A DNA stretch of 64,000 nucleotides, from positions 217,501-281,500 of the forward strand of contig BRXU01000055.1 in NCBI GenBank assembly GCA_030267565.1, written 5' to 3'. This DNA comes from Pleodorina starrii. Lineage: Eukaryota > Chlorophyta > Chlorophyceae > Chlamydomonadales > Volvocaceae. Position 1 is the stretch's first letter; each line of letters opens with the position of its first letter. The position numbers were made by a program, and so were the translations under genes. The notes under the pieces were generated by a model, which was not told where the DNA came from, did not search any database, and saw only the letters and a program-made list of their open reading frames with translations. Of this stretch, positions 1 to 12,600 are shown one piece after another.

Positions 1-1412
1 GGGCGCGGCGCAGCTGCTGCCGCTGCCGCAGCCGCCGATGAGTGGCGGCCGCTGGGGTCCGTGCCGAGGGCCGGTGGGGCTGATGGGGCGGTGAGCAGCC
101 TGGGTCGCGATCCAGGCCGCCAGGCAAGCTGCCGCTGTCGCTGCTGGTGGTGGTGGTGGTGGTGGCCCGTTGCCCTCCGGCGTTACTGAGCTCCAGTGTC
201 CCACTGCCCACCGGCTCGTCGTCATCCCCACAGCTGAGTTGCGCCAACAGCTGTGAGCGGTTCGGCGGGTAACGGAGGGAGCAGGTGAGGTGGGTGAGGT
301 GGGTTGAGGTGAGGTGGGGTGACGAGTCAGGCATGGGACCGGCAGGTGAGGGCCGCCACGGGCGCCACGGGGTGATCTAGACAACCAAACCCCCAAGCCC
401 CCCCAAACCCCCCCAGGTAAGAGCTTCGGGTGGCAGCACAGCACAGACTGCTCCACAACTCACTGGCCTATTGGCGGCCGTAATCGCAAGGCCGCGCGAG
501 CACCGACCCCCCTGACCCACCCGGTGAGTTCCTCCTTTCCGACGCCGCGGAATCCCCCCCTGAGGGCCTCCCACAGCCCCTCCAGCCCCACAGCCCCTCC
601 AGCCCCACAGCCCTACCAGCCCCCACCCACTCCAGGGCACCCACCTGCGGCAGCTGCCTCACATCCAGCTCCTGCCTGGTTTCGGGGCCGCCGGGCCCCA
701 ACCCGCAGCCGTAGCCGCCAGCAAGATCACCACCCAAGTCGTCCTCTTCAGATAACCTCCAGGGGTACGGCAGTGGCGAGCCCCTGCGGCCGGCAGCGCC
801 TCCACCCCCCTGCTGCGGCTGCTGCGGCTGCTGCTGCCCCGGCTCAGCGCTGACCCAGTCGCCGGACTCGGCCGAGGGGAGGGCCTCCACGCTCGCAGGG
901 TCATGGGGGCCCTTCCCGGCGATTGTGGCGGTACCGGCAGCGGCGGCGGCGGTGGTTTCGGGCTGGTGCGATGACAGCGATGGCAGGTTGAGGCGGCGGC
1001 GGCTGGGTGCGTTGTGCACACCAGCGGCATTGGCGGCCCCGCTGCTGCTGCTGCTGCCCGCGGCAACCCCGCCCACGTCCGCCTCCGAGTCGCAGCCCCC
1101 ACTGGGACTGCCTGCTGTGCGGATCCAATCCCCCTCGCTGCCGCTGGGGCCCGCTTTAGCGGGCTGGCTGGGTGCAGTGGGGAAGCCGAACGGCGGAAAG
1201 CCGAAGGAGGGGAAGCCGAAGGGCAGCGCGGAGCAGGCCCGCACCGTGCGGCGAGAGGTCGGGCTGGTACATGCGTTTGGAATATGTGCTGCGCGTGTCT
1301 GAGTCGGCGAGCCCAGGGATGCCAGGGTATGGCTGGAGGAGGTGTGAGGCCGGTCCTGTGCAGCCTTTGGCGCGCGAGTTGGGCTAAGCAGGACGCCCGA
1401 TGAAGCGACCAT
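1..1412 (-). CDS. Unrecognised low-complexity protein, 5' part (3' end outside window)
   Basis: Two exons can be joined on the minus strand: 1412-645 and 250-1, the second running off the left edge. The donor at 644 reads GTGGGTGCC and the acceptor at 251-252 ends CTCACAG after a pyrimidine-rich tract. Both sides are in phase 0 and exon 2 stays open for all 250 bases. The first in-frame ATG is at 1412 (protein begins MVASSGVLLS). The frame is open a little further upstream without an ATG, so an upstream exon cannot be excluded. The product is rich in Ser, Ala, Gly, Pro and Gln, with a short FGFPSFGFPPFGFP tract, acidic patches near the end of exon 1 and a run of Thr in exon 2. I see no domain or membrane segment and do not know its function. 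The intron (251-644) holds nothing recognisable. Confidence 0.45.
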
Positions 1413-2651
1413 TTTGAGAAACGGGGTGTACAAATTCTGCAGCACATCGTGACAAATTGGGTGTCAATGCACATGCCAAAATCGAAATGGGTTCTGGCAA
1501 ACGCAATTGCTCGTCGCGTACAGCTGGCGCTCAAAGCATCCATGAATGGCATAGTAGTTTCAAGAGATGTACCTGTGGGCTTAAGAAGTCCTTGGTCACA
1601 GCTCAACGCGACGCTGCAACGAGGCACAGTTGGCTACACTCTGCCAAAGGGTGACATATCGAGAAAGAGGATCTATCACAATACGTATCGCAAAACGTCA
1701 GGACCCAAATGTTACAAAAGAATATGTATGGCCCAACAGATGAACTGAAGAGCTCGCATTAATCATCGGAGTCCCTTGCTTCCACGTTCCACACCATATG
1801 CACCATATCAGGATCGAGCTGAATTTTGGGCCTCGTAATCATAAACTCATACGATATTCAGCACAACGGTAAGCTTCGACGCCCGTATAGCTGGAGAAGC
1901 GCTTGCTACAACGGAAAGCGGCAACAGCGTTGGTGCTTCCGTACAAGTGTAATTTTCCTGGCACTTCTTCCTTCCCTGTGGCAGTGCTCAGCCAAATCCG
2001 CTTATGCGTGATGCTTATTTCAGGGCAATGCATTCCCGGATCCCCCATTGTTCTGGTGGGTCCCCTGGCCCATGGTACGTATGGCACCTGTACTTCCAGG
2101 CGACTTGACATAAGTTCTGGGGAGCATTGCGCTGGAGGAGTAGTGTTCAGCTTGGACACGGGTGGCATAATGATCTATGTTTCGCCTGCGCAGCGACTGA
2201 ATTTGCGGATACCGGTAGTCAGGCATGTCAGGAGTCCGCGGGTCCCGGCGCCCAAGACGTCGAGCTCAACGGGGTCTTCGAGGGTTTCTTGCTGATGGAA
2301 CGCCCTCTGAGCTCAGAACACGGCACTGTGTGCAGGTGCTGGCTGCTGCACCAGCACGCAGAGGTTGGGTGTTGCTGGGCAAGGAAATCCCCCTTGTGAA
2401 TTCCCGTTGATGGCCGGCCCAACACGCATGCCTCCCAGCCTGGTATGGGCCACAACCTCACAGTTACGACGGGAGCGTGATTGGGCGCGGGAGTGCGGCA
2501 GTTGATAGAGAGGCCAGCCAGAGGCCCCCAGCACTCCCTGACCGGCACATCCAGCCAGACTACCCGCAGCACCACCACTTGCCGGAACAAGAGGACCTCA
2601 AAAACGTTAAGCGACGTTACAGTTGGAAAAGAGGGTTGGGTCGGTGGGGTA
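1413..2651. other. Intergenic spacer, nothing recognised
   Basis: No reading frame here has convincing codon use or recognisable motifs. Several 60-130-codon ORFs exist on both strands but overlap each other without splice-site support. The base composition is less GC-rich than in the flanking genes. Confidence 0.4.
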
Positions 2652-3199
2652 AAGCGTTGCTAAACGGCAAAACAGCATGGACGGCGAGAAGCGCAGCCCA
2701 GAACAGGTAAGTACAGTAGGGTAGGCTACCGTCTTTCGCAAGATCTCGGCACCGGGGCGTAGTTTTGTGCCGCATGGTGCACATGTTCCACCTTAAGAAC
2801 AGATTACAAAGAAGATAGCCACAAGGTGCAGCAGTGTCAATGTTCCTTTCGCCATCAGCTGTTCAGCTCTCTCACGGCGAAGCCCATGTCGCCCCGCCAC
2901 AACCGCTTGGCCGATGACCTGAAGAGCGCTGGCGCTGCCAATGAGGAGGGTCATCGGTTGTGGCGGGGCGACATGGGCTTCGCCGTGAGAGAGCTGATGG
3001 CGAAAGGAACATTGACACTGCTGCACCTAGTGGCTATGTTTTGTGTAATCTGTTGTTAAGGTGGAACTGTGCACCGTGCGGCACAAAACTACGCCCCGGT
3101 GCCGAGATCTTGCGAAAGACGGTAGCCTACCCTACTGTACTTACCTGTTCTGGGCTGCGCTCCTCGCCGTCCATGCTGTTTTGCCGTATAGCAACGCTT
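2652..3199. repeat. Large inverted repeat (about 250-bp arms, 30-bp loop)
   Basis: Left arm 2652-2919 and right arm 2950-3199 are reverse complements, differing by roughly nine substitutions, one single-base gap and two 8-base insertions in the left arm (about 96% identity by eye). The loop is 2920-2949. The left arm contains an ATG (2677) opening a ten-codon stretch that ends AGAACAG|GTAAGT, a strong splice donor. The same segment is present in antisense in the right arm. The structure is therefore an inverted duplication of what looks like the 5' end of a gene, not a typical TIR transposon. A transcript through it would fold into a long nearly perfect duplex, the shape of Chlamydomonas-type small-RNA precursors. 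No terminal duplication or transposase was seen. Confidence 0.85.
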
Positions 3200-3483
3200 C
3201 GCACTGCACAGGTTGTTATGACACTTCACTTAAGGGCTACCTGGCCGACCTCAAAGCAGCATGCGTGGTGACCGGCAAATATGTCGGCGCGTACGGGGAC
3301 GTTGTGGACGAGATGGCCGAGCGACTGAAATTGGACCTAGGGTCAACGGTAATCATGCCTGGGGCCAATCAATTCCGACCGAAGCAGGACCAAAGCAAAA
3401 CTAGTCCACGCTATCTCGCCAATTTTGGCGTCCGTAACTCCCTCAAGAACAAGACTTTCCTGATGCAGCTGGCGGGACCATAA
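3061..3483 (+). CDS. Orphan ORF or gene fragment overlapping the right hairpin arm
   Basis: A 140-codon open frame begins inside the right arm of the inverted repeat and continues past it. The part outside the arm (about 3211-3483) looks more like real coding sequence: it follows an acceptor-like CTGCACAG at 3203-3210 and encodes a mixed globular-looking stretch containing KYVGAYGDVVDEMAERLKLD, ending in a stop at 3481-3483. I could not join it in frame to the mini-exon in the left arm. It may be the last exon of a degraded gene or a fragment carried with the duplication. Family unknown. Confidence 0.25.
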   Translation: MELCTVRHKTTPRCRDLAKDGSLPYCTYLFWAALLAVHAVLPYSNASHCTGCYDTSLKGYLADLKAACVVTGKYVGAYGDVVDEMAERLKLDLGSTVIMPGANQFRPKQDQSKTSPRYLANFGVRNSLKNKTFLMQLAGP

Positions 3484-3657
3484 TCCGACAGGCGTGACAC
3501 CTTAGTCGCTACACTAGGTGTGCCAGCCCTTATGTTTTTATTACTTAGGAGTGACCTCTGCGAGTGACGATGGGCACCTGCAGCTGTGATGTGAGTGGGC
3601 CGCACAGGAGCGAAGGCCCTTCCCCAGGTTTTTATGCCACCAGCAACACCAACAACG

Positions 3658-3664
3658 TATAAAT
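3658..3664 (+). promoter_or_regulatory. TATA-like element before the SWI/SNF gene
   Basis: TATAAAT lies only 10 bases upstream of the ATG at 3674. If it is a functional TATA box, transcription would start inside the annotated reading frame and the next in-frame ATG (3713, residue 14) would be the more likely start. Confidence 0.25.
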
Positions 3665-3673
3665 TCAAATTGT

Positions 3674-6600
3674 ATGAAGCTTGACGTGGAGCCTCCAACG
3701 TCCTGTCTTGGGATGCAGCACGTCGATGCGGTCCTCGCCCCAGCAACGAGCGGAAATCCAGCAGATGCGCCTGCGCGACTAGCTGACCGACCTTCCATCA
3801 GCACCGTCACCAGTCCTGGAGAGGCGCCCCCGCCCATCTCCAAAAATGTGCCGTGCATCCCGGCGCCTGACAGCAGCATGGGCCTCCCGGCCGGCAGCCA
3901 GCCCTCGCCGCAGCTCCCCGAATGCGGTGACCCTGGAAAGCCGTCGGAGCTCCCGATGCCCCCATGCAACGACCAGGACCACCACCACAGCCCCGGCGGC
4001 GGCAGCGGCAGCGGGATGGAGTCCGACGGCGGCGGCGGCGGCGCAGTCGTGTCGCTGGTGGAGTGGGGCCTCATGCGGCGAGCCCTGCCGCCCTACCGGC
4101 TTGGTCGGGTGATGTCGCGGGTGGCGGTCGAGATGCAGGAGCGGAGGCAGCAGCAGCAGGGGGCGCACGTGGAGGGAGTTCCAGCGGTGACGGCGGTGGC
4201 GGCGCTGGTTCAGCCGGGGCTAAGCGCGGGGGAGGTAGCCCGGTGGGTGCGTGTGGGCGTTAGTGCTGGATTCGCTTGGAGAATGGAGTTTCGGAGCGTA
4301 TTGTACAAGGGCCGCCGATCTGCATCCCGGGGGGGGAGTCGGGGAACCCACTCCAGCCCCCCCTCGTCAAACTCGCTCCCTCCCTTCCGCCCCTTCGCAG
4401 CCTGCATCGCGCGGATTCGGAGCGGCGGCGACTGGCGGCTGCTGCGGAAGAGGCGGCTGCCCGCGCCGAGGCTGTACGGCTGGCGGCGGTGGCGGCGGCG
4501 AAGCGGCAGGCGGCGGAAGAGGCGGCGCGAGAGGCGGCGTGGCGGCGGGAGCGGCACGAGGCGGCGGCCGCTGCGGCCATTCGGTCTCTGCTGGTGGCGG
4601 AGGCGGCGATGGGGGCGCGGGAGAGGGCGGCGGCGGCCAAGAAGAGGGCGGCACTGCGTCAGGTGGGCGGGTGTGGGAGCAGGAGGGGGTGGGGGCGGGA
4701 ATTGGTCGGGGAGAGGGTCGGGAAGGGACCTGGCGGGGCGGTATCGGGTACGTGCTGTCTGTACAGGCGTGGGTGTGTGTGCTTGGCCCTTTCTGTTAAC
4801 GTGGGGGCTCGGAGGAGGCGCCGGCCCGCATCTGAACGTGTGGGGAGGGGGGCGGTTGTGAGCGAGTGGAGTGCTGCGATGGAGTGCCTCCATCCATGTG
4901 TGTGTGTGTGTGTCCGGATTGAAATGCCGTTACCCGCTGTGCCCCTTGTCCCCTTGATCGGCTGCCCTCGCCGATGTCGTCACCGGCCGCCCCCCCGTTC
5001 ACGGGCTCCGGCCTATACGTGGATAACCCCCCCTCCCCCCCTCCCCCCCTCCCCAGGTTCGCTGCAACGGTGTCAAGTCGTGGCACTCGCGGGAGAGGGC
5101 CCGGATGACCCGCGAGGCGGCGGAGAGGGTGCGGGCGCTCAAGGTGGGTGTGGGTGGGGGGGGGATGGGGGCAGATGAATACTGCTCCAGGAGGGGGGAG
5201 AGGGGAGAGTCCGGAAGAGCGGGGGGCAGGGAGCGAGGGAGGGGTTGCGCACCCGTGCACGAACCTTCCCCACCTGGTCCTCCCTCCCTAGCCCGAGGAG
5301 GAACACCGAGGAGGCAGTCCTGGGCCCCTTCCGCCCCAGGCCCCATACCCCCCCCCGCTTCCCGCCTCCCCCCCAGTCCGCCAACTACTCGGCCTACCTG
5401 CTGCTGGCCTCCCGCGCCAAGGACTCCCGACTGCGGGAGCTGCTTCAGCGCACGGACGCCATCATGGGGGCCCTCACGGAGCAGCTGATGGAGCACAGGC
5501 GGAGGGCGGGGGGAGGGGGAGGGGGAGGGGGAGGGGGCGCGGCAGCACCGGTGCCAGGGACAGGGCCAGGGACAGGGGAGGCGGCAACGGCGGCAGCGTC
5601 AACGGCGCCCCCACCGACCGAAGTCAGCAGTCAGGCGGGCGACCTCTCGCCAACTGCTGCTGCTGCTACCACAGGCACCACAGCAGTAGCAGCAGTGGGT
5701 GGGGATGGGGGTGGGGGTGGGGAGTTAGGGGCCGCAGTTCTCACGGCTGGGGCTGGGGCTGCCGCAGCTGCGACCGGACACGCAGCCACGACCGCAGCAG
5801 CAGCTGCGGCAGCTGCGGCCGCGGCTGCGGTGGCCGCGGTGGCGGAGAGGTCGCGGAGCGCCTCCGCCGCCGCGTCCGCCCCCTCCCCTGCCGCTGGTGG
5901 GGGTGGTGGTGGTGGTGGGCCGGTGGCTGTGTCGGAGGCCGAGGCGATGATTGCCCGCCAGCAGCGCTACTACGAGGCGGTGCACGGGGCCAGGTGCGGC
6001 TGAGGTGGAGGCGGAGGCGGAGAATGTGACACTCCGGGTCAGGATCGGGGTGATTGAGGGTGAGGGTGTGGACGTGGTTGTGGCGGAAGGGGGAGGGGTA
6101 TGGGGGTAAGGAAGGGGAAGGGTATGCGGTCGTTGGCCGCAAGCGCAAGGGGCCGCGTCCCCCTCGCAACGGCGCAACGACTGGCGTGTTGGCTCTCTCC
6201 TCCCCTCCCGCCCACACACCGCCGCTGGCCCGAAAACCGCCAACTGTCCACTGCTCTCCTCCACCCTCCCTCCCTCCCCCCCCATTCCGCACCGCTGTTA
6301 GTGCATATGCAAAACGCCCAACTGTAACGCGCCGTACATCTGTACGGCACGTTACCGCTGAGTGTTCAAATACGCAGCTTCCTTTTGCATCCTTCATCTT
6401 TTTTCTCTTTTCCATAGGCACTTTTCTTAGTATCGCACCGCATATCACGCCATGCTCCCTCAGCAATTTTGCAACGTTGCTCACCATTACGCCACGTTGC
6501 CCCTGCCCATCACGCATCGACGGATCGCCATCGCTACCGCACTGGTCTGCCGCACAGGTAAGCATCCTCCTTTCCGATAGATGTTGACGTTGCCAGTTCT

Positions 6601-9600
6601 TACAGCTTAGAGGGTGGGATTTCGGGGAATTTAGAGCAAGCACGCGCATGCCAGCTTTACAGTCAGTTTCGGACGCTTCTACTTCGCTAATTTTACGTTT
6701 GGTACATATCTACAACATCGCACCGCACGAACTGCGGCGCGACTTCGTCCGAGGCGCCTTACGACATGCGACGTCGTCCAAAGCGACTTACGAGACCGTC
6801 CAGACGACGGGTCGGCGCTACCACTGGTCAAGCATCAATGTCGGTAACGTATGGGAATGGGTGGGTTACAGCTAACAGTTTCGGAGGTTCAGCGGCCGAA
6901 GCAGCTTGATCAACAACATCCGCAGTGACTCATTATTTTATAAAGGAGCATATCACTCCCTGAACCCCCACATTATGCCCCGCCCTACGCCTGCTGGTTC
7001 GGTCTGGTGGCAGGTGACTATCAGAGTCACTCAGTACACTCTCAGAGCCGGGCCCAGTGTGTACGGGAGGAATGCCTAAGCAACGTGGGCCTCCGGGCTC
7101 CCGAATAAATGACATGGCATCCTTTACGGCACTGCAAGCCTAATCAGCCTTCACTTCATCTTCTTATCAGTTTCAACAGCCAAATTCTTATCTTTTTAAC
7201 TACTTACAGCCAGCTGCACATAGGAGCTTTATCGGGAGGGTAACTTTGCATAAAAGAACTGAGCTCTCGTCGGCTCTATCGCTGAAATGGAGGATGCCGA
7301 TAAATACCTGTCGGCGCAGTGCAGGGCGTTACGCGATTCCGTCGCGGCTGCTGGGATGGGGCTCTTACTAATGCATATGGCTCGTTTTATCACCGTGCGC
7401 CAACGCACTCAGCCAACGTTCGCGATGCCCACGTCCCCTTACAGCAACGATACCTTTTCGTTCACCTTCCCTATGACACTGCACAAGTCATCTATGCTGC
7501 GTTCCCTTTGTATCAGTGGCAATGCGGCAGCTATGCAGCATACATTACGGGCACTTTGCAATCACGATTTGCCGGGAACGTGCAAGACATTGCAAGCGCA
7601 CATGCTCACATAAGGCATCTGTCCCATCCCACACACACACACACGCACACACACGCACGTGGAAACTCCCCCACCCCACCCTGCCCCCTACCCCACTCCA
7701 CCCCCTTACTCACTCCACCCCACCTCACCCCCGCAGCCCACCCCACACAATCCCCCGCACCCCACCCAGCCCCACCCCATCCCACACACACACCCCGCCC
7801 CACCTCACCCCACCCAAACCCCACCCCACCCAAAAAAAACCCCACGCCCACCCACCCTCCCCGTGCATTTCTCTGACCACATTCTTGCGGCATTTCGTGC
7901 ACTCCAGAAACGCCAGCCACCACCGTCACTGCACCCCTTCACCCCTTCACGTAGCACGTTCCTCGCTAAAGCCCCCTACCATCCCACACCGCAGGGGTCA
8001 GCATGTATCGGCCCCTCCGGTGTGCGGTATGGCGGGAACCTTCTCAGGCCCCGTGCCGCACCGCTGTTAGTGCATATGCAAAACGCCCAACTGTAACGCG
8101 CCGTACATCTGTACGGCACGTTACCGCTGAGTGTTCAAATACGCAGCTTCCTTTTGCATCCTTCATCTTTTTTCTCTTTTCCATAGGCACTTTTCTTAGT
8201 ATCGCACCGCATATCACGCCATGCTCCCTCAGCAATTTTGCAACGTTGCTCACCATTACGCCACGTTGCCCCTGCCCATCACGCATCGACGGATCGCCAT
8301 CGCTACCGCACTGGTCTGCCGCACAGGTAAGCATCCTCCTTTCCGATAGATGTTGACGTTGCCAGTTCTTACAGCTTAGAGGGTGGGATTTCGGGGAATT
8401 TAGAGCAAGCACGCGCATGCCAGCTTTACAGTCAGTTTCGGACGCTTCTACTTCGCTAATTTTACGTTTGGTACATATCTACAACATCGCACCGCACGAA
8501 CTGCGGCGCGACTTCGTCCGAGGCGCCTTACGACATGCGACGTCGTCCAAAGCGACTTACGAGACCGTCCAGACGACGGGTCGGCGCTACCACTGGTCAA
8601 GCATCAATGTCGGTAACGTATGGGAATGGGTGGGTTACAGCTAACAGTTTCGGAGGTTCAGCGGCCGAAGCAGCTTGATCAACAACATCCGCAGTGACTC
8701 ATTATTTTATAAAGGAGCATATCACTCCCTGAACCCCCCATTCCAACGAGATCCGACGACCGCATTGCGATCCTCCCCCCCTACACACATGCAACCCCCC
8801 TCCCCCCCTACACACATACACACATACATCCCCCCCCCAGGGAGGCCCTCCCCGCCCCCTCCATGCTCACCTCCTCGGGCTGTCAGCTGCGACCCTACCA
8901 GCTGGACGGACTGCGCTTCCTGGCATCGCTGTTCGTGAACCGGGTGCGTGGAGGGGGAGGGGGAGGGGGAGGGGGGTGTGGTTGAGGGGTGGGGGGATGA
9001 GGGCTGGGAGATGTGCGGGGCTGGGCGGGGGGGCGGTGTTGAGTCTGGGGCGGGGTTGGGGGGTGCGGGGTTGGGGCCCGTGGATAGAGAGGGACGCAGG
9101 GGAAAGGGGGTTGGGGTATGTAAGTACGTACATGACACATCGGAACGCGCTGCCCTCCACAAGGGTCTGTGTGCGTGTGTGCGTGTGTGTGTGTGTGTGT
9201 CGGCTTTCCGCATGTGCCTACCCTACATGTCTCCAGAGGGCCCCGGGCGGGGGGATGGGGAGGAAGCGCACCATCAACCTCACCATGCTCCGAGCCCTCC
9301 CTCTGAACACGGCTGCAACCCCCCGTCCCCTTTCCTGCCTCTGTCCCTCTGCCCCCGCCCTCCCTTCCCCCTGTCCACAGATGAACGGCATCCTGGCGGA
9401 CGAGATGGGTCTGGGTAAGACGCTGCAGGCCATCAGCCTCCTGGCGCATTTGGCGGAGTCGGGAAGGAGCGGGGTGAGTAGGGGGGGAGGGAGGGAGGGG
9501 TGGTGGTACGACAGTGGGTTTTGAGAGGGGGGGCAGCAGCTTGGGGTACGACAAGGGGTTGAGAGGGACGTTGACCGGGGGACCGGGGGAGCGCAGCCTG

Positions 9601-12600
9601 CGGAAGGAGGGGGCGACGGGAGGAGCGGGAAGCGGGCGAGGGGTTACTGTAAGTGCAGTGCAGTGCGTGGAATGGACGCAATAACCAGAATGAAGTCCAT
9701 GGGGGAGAGGGCGGTCCTTTGCGGTCTCCTCCGCAGCGGTGCACCCCCTTATCCTGCACCCACCACGACCCACTCCCCGCGCCTCCGCCACCCCTTCGCT
9801 GCCTCTCCTCCCCTCCCCTCCCCTCAGGGCCCCCACCTGATTCTGGCCCCCAAGGCGGTTCTCTCCAATTGGATGGCGGAGCTGAACCGTTGGGCTCCCG
9901 GACTGCAGGCGCTCTGTTACGACGGAAGTCGAACAGAGCGGAAGGAGCTGAGGGAGCAGCTGCTGGCGGCGGCAGCGGCATCGGCGGGGACGGGTGGTGG
10001 CGGCGGTGGCGGTGGCGGTGGGATTGCGGCGGGAGCGGGCGGCATGTCGCCGGTTCCGGTTCCGGAGGGCGGCAGCGGCGGTGACGGCGGTGGTGGCAGT
10101 GGCGGGTCTGGCTCCTTGCCTGCGGGTGGCGGCGGTGGTGTTGGTCCGCTGGTTGTGGTGACGCACTACGATTTGATGATTCGGGACAAGGGGTTGTTCA
10201 GAAAGGTGGGGGGTGGGGTGGGTGCGGGTGGGTGGGTGGGGGCGGGTGGGTGGGGAATGGGGAGTGCGTGAGGGGGGCTGCAGGGTTGGGTTGTCATTGC
10301 TTGCTGGGGCACCGGAGCTGGGCAACGGGCTCATGTCCGGCTACGTATAGGCTGTATAGACTCGGCTTTGCCGCCTTCGCCGCTGTCGTTTGACCTCGCC
10401 CGTGTATGTGTATGTGTATGTACGGCACCGCACACGCCACGCCCTCCATCCCTCCGCCCCTCCTCTGTCCCCCATGGCGCTGTGCCCCCGCCCCTCCCGC
10501 GCCTCCCCCTCTCCCCCCCTTCCCCTACCCCCTCTCCCCCCAGCCTCTGGACTGTCCTGCTCCTCATACCCCTTCCCCGCCCCCCCTCCCCCCTGCCCCC
10601 CTCCCCCCCCCTCCTCAGCTCGCCTGGCAGGTGTTGATAGTGGACGAGGGCCACCGGCTGAAGAACCACCGCTCCTCCCTCTTCTCCACCCTAGCCGGGC
10701 TGCGTCCCGCCCCCCGCTGCCGGCTGCTGCTGAGCGGCACCCCCCTTCAGAACCGACTGGGGGAGCTCTGGGCGCTGCTCAACTTCCTGATGCCGCAGGT
10801 CTTCAGCTGCCAACAGGACTTCGATGACTGGTTCGCGGCGCCCTTCAAGGTTGGAACGTGTGTGTGTGGGGGGGTGGGGGTGGGGGGGGAGAAGGGCGGG
10901 GCGGCGGTAGGAAGGGGGGACGGAGGAGGAGGGGGGGGCTGGAGGGGGAAGCTGGGGAGGGTTGGATGAGTGTAATGCGAAGCTGGGGAAGGGGAGGAGG
11001 AAGAGGGGGAGGTGGGTGAGGAAGGGGGACCTGCCCCGCAACCCCAACCGTTCCAACCCAACCCTACCGCCGTCATCTAAGCAACACATCCTCTCCCACG
11101 GCCCCCCCACCCCCCCCCCACCAGGGCTCCGCTGAGCGGGAGGATGTTGCCCTGGGGGAGGAGGAGCGACTGCTGGTCATCAACCGACTGCACCAGGTGG
11201 GGGGTGGCTGGAGGGTGGAGGGGGGTGTTGAGGGGGGAGGGGTGGAGGGGGGAAGGATGGAGGTGGAGGGGGGTGGAGGGGCTGCGGGAAGCTGGTATGA
11301 ATTGACAGGATCGGATGCATTGAGGACAGAGGAGTGGACTGGGAGGGGGAGGGAAGCAGGGAAGGCCTGTTCTGTCTGTTTCTCCCCCGCCCCCCTCCCT
11401 CCCTCCGGTTGACGAGTCCGGAATCCGCGCACGTGTCAGCCCCATGTCCGTGTCCGTGTCGTCGTACCCACCTGTCGCGCGGTTGCTTGGGTTGGCAGCT
11501 GCCAGACGGACCGGAGGCCCCACACCCGCACCCACACTGCCGCACCACGTCGGGTCCCTCTGCCTCGGTCAGGTCCTCCGTCCGTTCCTGCTCCGCCGTA
11601 CAAAGCGGGAGGTGGCTTCGGAGCTGCCGGACAAGAGTCGCCACGTCATACGCTGCCCCATGTCGGCCTGGCAGGTGGATACCCAGTTGGGTGGGGTGGG
11701 GTGGGGTTTGGGGGGGGGGGCGGGGTTGGAGACGGGACGGCGGGGCCGCGTGGGGCAGTCTGGTTTCGGAGCCTTCTTGGAGGGAGCGGAGGAGCTGTCC
11801 TTGCAGGGGTGCGAAGGCGCCGGGCGGGCGAGGACGAAGGGGGCCCGAGGCCGGCGTAGCCCACAACAGGACCACGTCTGTTGCCCACCCCACAGGGCCG
11901 GAACGGGGGGGGGCGTCTGGAATCATGCCGCTCGCCTGGTTGCTGTGTCGCCGCCCGCCGCGGCCGCCAACTGCTTTTTTTGTGATCGAGATCAGGATCG
12001 ATCCGGGAACTAGTCCCCGGAGCCCCGCTTTGGTAGCCGCCTTTCCTGTCCTTTCCTGTCCAAGACGGCGCCGCTGAGCTCCCTCGCTGCCATACCGCTC
12101 TGCCGTCTCCGCCCTCCCCTCTCCTTGATCGCCTCCCTCCCCTCCAATCCCCTCCCTCGCCTCCCTCCCTTCGCCTCCCACCCTCCCCTCCCTCCTCCCT
12201 CAGGCGGAGCAGTACCGGCAGATCAGTGAGAGAGGCAGCCTGGTGGTGGCGGCATCCGCCAAGGTGGGTGGGTGGGTGGGTGGGGGGTGGGTGGGTGGGG
12301 GAGGTCGTTGGGGGGTCGGTCTGGTCCCCGGGTCGCGGCTCCTCCAGCGCTCGCCTCCAGTGCAGCACCCCCGCAGTCCCGGACACCCACCTGACACCGG
12401 GGGTGTTCGTCCTCAGGCGGGGACTGTTCCTCTTGTCGCTCTTCCTCACAATTCATAATGCACGGATCTCGGCCCTTACCGCGGATACTCCCATTAACCT
12501 CCACAGTACACTCTTTGCTCCCGCCGCCCCCACCGCCCCCACCGCCCCTTTCCCCCCCCCTGCCCTGCCCCCTCCTCCTCCGCAGCCCCGTGCCCTCGCC

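Larger units (their letters stand above)
6289..8738. mobile_element. LTR-like/TRIM-like non-autonomous element in intron 4 of the remodeler gene
   Basis: A 2,450-bp insertion in the 2,847-bp intron 4 (5994-8840). It is bounded by two direct repeats of 681 bp and has about 1.09 kb of unique interior. The flanks carry a matching CATTCC (6283-6288 and 8739-8744), a plausible target-site duplication. No reverse transcriptase, integrase, tyrosine recombinase or transposase frame is visible, so it would be non-autonomous. The repeat ends do not show the usual TG...CA, and I found no clear primer-binding site, so a conventional LTR assignment is uncertain. Alternatives are a DIRS-like derivative or a tandem duplication with an insertion between the copies. 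Confidence 0.55.

Noticed and set aside
6648..6875. 75-codon ORF repeated at 8417-8644 in the intronic element
   Set aside because: Identical because the repeats are identical; no similarity to a known element protein and too short to support as a gene.
7287..7876. ORFs in the interior of the intronic element
   Set aside because: Two overlapping frames, one running into a CA/C-rich tract. Neither shows reverse transcriptase, protease or integrase motifs.
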